A stretch of 42,217 nt of DNA from contig JAGDXK010000010.1 in the NCBI GenBank assembly GCA_023256405.1, positions 12,250-54,466 of the forward strand, written 5' to 3'. Positions 39,886-42,217 of the stretch are shown in pieces; position 1 is the first letter of the stretch, and each line of letters begins with the position of its first letter. The notes below the pieces were generated by a model that had not been told where the DNA came from, ran no database searches, and saw nothing but the letters and a program-made list of their open reading frames with translations. Source of the stretch: Nitrososphaerales archaeon (lineage in GTDB: Archaea > Thermoproteota > Nitrososphaeria > Conexivisphaerales > UBA164). Made by a program: the position numbers and the translations under genes.

Positions 39886-39961
39886 GGGGCCGTCGTCTAG
39901 CCTGGTCTAGGATGCCAGCCTGGGGCGCTGGCGGTCGTGGGTTCAAATCCCACCGGCCCCA
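39886..39961 (+). tRNA. tRNA-Pro (GGG)
   Basis: A 76-nt cloverleaf without an intron: acceptor GGGGCCG/CGGCCCC with discriminator A, anticodon stem CCAGC/GCTGG and loop CTGGGGC giving anticodon GGG, and T arm GTGGG-TTCAAAT-CCCAC. CCA is not encoded. It is followed by a 126-nt spacer with the Lsm promoter. Confidence 0.95.
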
Positions 39962-40054
39962 TTTTAAAACTTATGATATTCAGGCTGTGGCAGGCATTCG
40001 GTGTTATTTATGCATGAAAACGCGGAGCCGCTTTTTCAGTTCGTTGTCAAAAAC

Positions 40055-40065
40055 GCTTAAATACG
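40055..40065 (+). promoter_or_regulatory. TATA box for the Lsm gene
   Basis: GCTTAAATACG centred 28 nt before the TTG at 40088, which supports that start codon. Confidence 0.6.
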
Positions 40066-40087
40066 ATAACAATGTAATTTTTTTGGG

Positions 40088-40504
40088 TTGTCGTCTATAG
40101 TTGAGAAGAGGTTTATAGAGGAGCTTGCCTCCTTTCTTAACAAAAGGGTAAAGGTAGTAACTGATGAAGGGGAGATAGAGGGAACCCTTTTAGCTGTTGA
40201 TCCGGCGTTAAACGTCGTGCTGGAGGTCAAGGGCGAAACAACAACGAGGGTAATCTACTCATCTAAAATGATCAGGAGGATTATGCTGCTGGAGGAGCTG
40301 TTTGACCTTAAGGCTCTTGCGGACAGGCTTAACAAGGTCTTCCCGAACATGGTCAAGCTAAGGGAGGACATAGGGGCCATAATAGTCATGGACAAGATCA
40401 AGATAACAAAGAGCGGCGTCGTCGAGGGAACAGGCCCTTCGGCAGAAAAAGCAAAGCAGGTTTACGAGGCCTACCTTCAGGAGCTCAAGTCAAAGAAGGA
40501 GTGA
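40088..40504 (+). CDS. Two-domain Lsm/Sm-like protein (SmAP3 type)
   Basis: 138 residues. The first 75 form an Sm fold: ELASFLNKRVKVVTDEGEIE is the Sm1 region with strand 1-2, LLAVDPALNVVLEV carries the Asp and Asn of the RNA-binding loop, and VIYSSKMIRRIML is the Sm2 region. About 60 further residues (LFDLKALADRLNKVFPNMV onward) make a second alpha/beta domain, as in the SmAP3 proteins described from Pyrobaculum. The rings bind U-rich RNA; a specific role of the SmAP3 type is not established. The start is TTG with a TATA box 28 nt upstream. It converges with the TrmB-type gene with a 4-nt gap. Confidence 0.85.
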   Translation: MSSIVEKRFIEELASFLNKRVKVVTDEGEIEGTLLAVDPALNVVLEVKGETTTRVIYSSKMIRRIMLLEELFDLKALADRLNKVFPNMVKLREDIGAIIVMDKIKITKSGVVEGTGPSAEKAKQVYEAYLQELKSKKE

Positions 40505-40508
40505 GCGC

Positions 40509-41702
40509 TCAGAAAAGTATGTCCTCTATTTCCCAGGGCACCCTAAACTGCAGTATCCTCTTGTTCTCCCCCTCAATTTTAGCCACGGTCTCCAGGTTCT
40601 TTCCCTGCGTCACAAGGTAGGCGCTCATAAGAAGGAACCACGGGGACGTGGGAACTTCCGACGATCCATCCAGCTCGAGCGTTATCATCTTTGTGGTTTC
40701 ATCGTACTTTACATCACCCCCCTCAAGGTCGTTCTTTATGAGCTCTATGAAGGCCGGAAGAGCCACCCGGACATCCGCATCAAACAGGTTGGTGTTGGCC
40801 CTGTAGTACTCGAGCATCTTGTAGGATATTCTCTTTAGATCCTCGTCTCCGAGCGTCTGAAGCGCGCTGCTGAAGAAGACCCTGTATATCTGTCCATCAT
40901 CCCCCTTCAGGCTTATCAGGTCGTCCGAGAGCCCAGAGTGCATGAACTTGATGTACTCCCTTAGATCAAGGGATCCCTCAAAGCTTCTGTTGAGAAAGCT
41001 ATCAGTTATTAGCTTGACGATGTACGGTTGCATTATTACCGTCGAGGCGCCGGTTTCGGGGTTATGAATTAAAAACACCTCTTCGTCCGCCGCAATCATT
41101 CCCTTTCCGTCGGGAACCTTTCCAACCCTGACCGGTATGTCCAGGGACGCCGCTTCGTTTATCATGTCCTCGTCGCTGTAAGGCAGAAGAACCCTGACCT
41201 TCACGTCAGATAACATCATGGACATGAGCTGCTTTTCGTGCTTCTTCAGAAGCTGAAATATCTGCTGATCTGCTGCCACGTAGAACGTGTACTTTGTTCT
41301 CTTCATGAAATCCCCAAAGACGCTCTCAAGCGCCTCCTCCCCGAGTATCTGCAGGTTGCCCTTGAGCTGGGTTATTCCGTTCTTCTGGCTGAGGTACTTT
41401 ATCTCGTTAATAAGGCCCTTAATCTCCTTGTACTTCCTCTCCTCCTCCACCAGCAGAGCTTCCAGGGGCTCCGGGTTGGAGACGGCCGAAAACTTCTTGG
41501 GGCTTCCGTAGGCCTCTATAAGCTGCTTCTTTGAAAGGCCCTTAATGGCCTCATAGATCTTGGTCCTGGGAACCCCCGAGAAAAGGGCAAGTTCGCTGGC
41601 GTACAGCGGGCCCTTGACCAGCAGAGTTGCGTATACCCTCGCCTCATAATCCGTTAGACCAAGCTCCTTGAGCTTTGACACCAGCTTTATGTACTCTGAC
41701 AT
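40509..41702 (-). CDS. TrmB-family transcriptional regulator
   Basis: 397 residues. The N-terminal winged helix is typical: LKELGLTDYEARVYATLLVK, then ASELALFSGVPRTKIYEAIK as the recognition helix and LIEAYGSPKKFSAV as the wing, followed by a coiled-coil EEERKYKEIKGLINEIKYL. The next part (about 130-260) resembles the phospholipase-D-like sensor fold of TrmB proteins (YTFYVAADQQIFQLLKKHEK, VRVLLPYSDED). The last 130 residues are unusual in length for a TrmB and have no recognised domain. It probably represses or activates in response to a small molecule. It is divergent from a cdvB-like gene, with TTGTCA/TGACAA half-sites between them (41713-41804), so autoregulation and control of the neighbour are likely (inference). 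Confidence 0.85.
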   Translation of the reverse strand: MSEYIKLVSKLKELGLTDYEARVYATLLVKGPLYASELALFSGVPRTKIYEAIKGLSKKQLIEAYGSPKKFSAVSNPEPLEALLVEEERKYKEIKGLINEIKYLSQKNGITQLKGNLQILGEEALESVFGDFMKRTKYTFYVAADQQIFQLLKKHEKQLMSMMLSDVKVRVLLPYSDEDMINEAASLDIPVRVGKVPDGKGMIAADEEVFLIHNPETGASTVIMQPYIVKLITDSFLNRSFEGSLDLREYIKFMHSGLSDDLISLKGDDGQIYRVFFSSALQTLGDEDLKRISYKMLEYYRANTNLFDADVRVALPAFIELIKNDLEGGDVKYDETTKMITLELDGSSEVPTSPWFLLMSAYLVTQGKNLETVAKIEGENKRILQFRVPWEIEDILF

Positions 41703-41712
41703 ATGATCTAGC

Positions 41713-41804
41713 TTGTCATCATCATGTAATATTAGAAAAGGATGAAAGCTTTTGACAATCTTCTCAAAAAATTGTCACCACGGGGTCCTGTACCTCTAGT
41801 GACA
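41713..41804. promoter_or_regulatory. Inverted repeat and half-sites between the TrmB-type regulator and cdvB-like gene
   Basis: TGACAAT (41753-41759) and ATTGTCA (41771-41777) form a perfect 7-bp inverted repeat with an 11-nt spacer. Related single sites are TTGTCA at 41713-41718, between the regulator's TATA-like TAATATTA (41727-41734) and its ATG, and GTGACA at 41799-41804, upstream of the cdvB-like TATA box. The layout suits a winged-helix dimer acting on both divergent genes, with the adjacent TrmB-type protein as the natural candidate. Confidence 0.5.
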
Positions 41805-41827
41805 TCAACATCCAGTTACAATAGGGT

Positions 41828-41839
41828 CATATTAAAAAG
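41828..41839 (+). promoter_or_regulatory. TATA box for the cdvB-like gene
   Basis: CATATTAAAAAG centred about 25 nt before the ATG at 41859, fitting a leaderless transcript. Confidence 0.6.
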
Positions 41840-41858
41840 TCTCCAAGTAAATGCTGCA

Positions 41859-42217
41859 ATGAGCGAGTTTGCTAAAAGGTGGAATGCACCGGAAGGAGAA
41901 AGCCTTGGAGACAGGATCAAGGGAGCCGTAAGACCCGAGGGACCGCTCAAGCCAAGGATTGAGCAGGCAATAAGGCAGCTCCAGATACAGATAACCAAGC
42001 TCGACAACGCCGCTAACAGGCTGAAGGAGAAGGACAACCAGCTCTTCCAGAAGATAGTCAACTACCTCCAGAAGCACGACTCAGAGCACGCCACCGTGTA
42101 CGCGAACGAGCTGGCTGAGATCAGGAAGATGTACAAGATGATAAGCCAGGCAAAGCTGGCGCTCGAGCAGATAGTCACGAGGCTCTCGACTGTAACCGAC
42201 CTGGGCGACGTGGTGGT
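41859..42217 (+). CDS. CdvB/ESCRT-III-like protein, N-terminal part (runs off window)
   Basis: 119 codons are visible and the frame is open to the window end. It starts MSEFAKRWNAPEGESLGDRI, then PLKPRIEQAIRQLQIQITKL, a long amphipathic helix with NRLKEKDNQLFQKIVNYL, and HATVYANELAEIRKMYKMIS followed by AKLALEQIVTRLSTV. This helical hairpin is the core of archaeal ESCRT-III (Snf7-like) proteins that form membrane-constricting filaments in cell division. Whether it is CdvB proper or a CdvB1/B2-type paralogue depends on a C-terminal winged helix that is not in view. No cdvA precedes it; a TrmB-type regulator is divergent instead. The assignment to the family is firm. Confidence 0.85.
   Translation, partial: MSEFAKRWNAPEGESLGDRIKGAVRPEGPLKPRIEQAIRQLQIQITKLDNAANRLKEKDNQLFQKIVNYLQKHDSEHATVYANELAEIRKMYKMISQAKLALEQIVTRLSTVTDLGDVV

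Noticed and set aside
1..42217. CRISPR array, integrated virus or complete insertion sequence
   Set aside because: No regularly spaced repeats, no integrase, capsid or full transposase frame and no tRNA-end duplication were seen. Only short decayed element tails are present.

Overview
The window is chromosomal DNA from an archaeon, most likely a thermophilic member of the TACK group (Thermoproteota or a related lineage). The evidence is a Hel308 helicase, an ESCRT-III/CdvB-type protein, a two-domain SmAP3-like Lsm protein, RNA polymerase subunit L next to transcription factor S, heavy use of AGG/AGA (Arg) and ATA (Ile) codons, and many genes whose ATG, GTG or TTG start lies only about 22-33 nt after a TATA box, as in leaderless archaeal transcripts. 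The genus cannot be told from the sequence.

Layout. 1-2504: the end of hel308, an overlapping asparagine-synthase-like gene and initiator tRNA-Met. 2559-4270: a nucleotidyltransferase/metallophosphoesterase operon. 4447-10718: three APC amino-acid permeases, one co-transcribed with a class V aminotransferase. 10871-16599: a hot-dog thioesterase, a DUF998 protein, a UPF0282 metallo-hydrolase, tRNA-Val, heme O synthase (ctaB), a DUF4382 protein, an AIM24 protein and an MFS transporter. 16683-20590: a divergent 908-residue malate synthase convergent with a second alanine-glyoxylate-type aminotransferase. 20633-32807: a fatty-acid (or other acyl-CoA) oxidation region with SCP2, fused hydroxyacyl-CoA dehydrogenase/enoyl-CoA hydratase, thiolase, two acyl-CoA dehydrogenases, both ETF subunits, a membrane ETF:quinone oxidoreductase-like Fe-S protein, an SDR and an acyl-CoA synthetase. 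32959-39727: a YeeE/YedE transporter, rpoL, tfs, gamma-glutamyltransferase, a DUF3311/sodium-solute symporter pair and an MFS transporter. 39886-42217: tRNA-Pro, an Lsm protein, a TrmB-type regulator and the start of a cdvB-like gene.

How they fit together. Amino acids and fatty acids appear to be imported and activated. Acyl-CoA dehydrogenases feed electrons through ETF to the membrane Fe-S/heme b protein and on to quinone. Thiolase yields acetyl-CoA, which malate synthase can join to glyoxylate. The two aminotransferases could supply or remove glyoxylate; no isocitrate lyase is present here.

The most interesting points are: an acyl-CoA dehydrogenase pair whose second member lacks the catalytic Glu and flavin motifs, suggesting a heteromeric enzyme; ETF subunits encoded convergently with overlapping stop codons; three decayed intergenic remnants sharing a coding tail and right-end hairpins of IS200/IS605-TnpB type, one of which now supplies the C-terminus of an MFS gene; and an inverted repeat with extra half-sites between the TrmB-type regulator and the cdvB-like gene.
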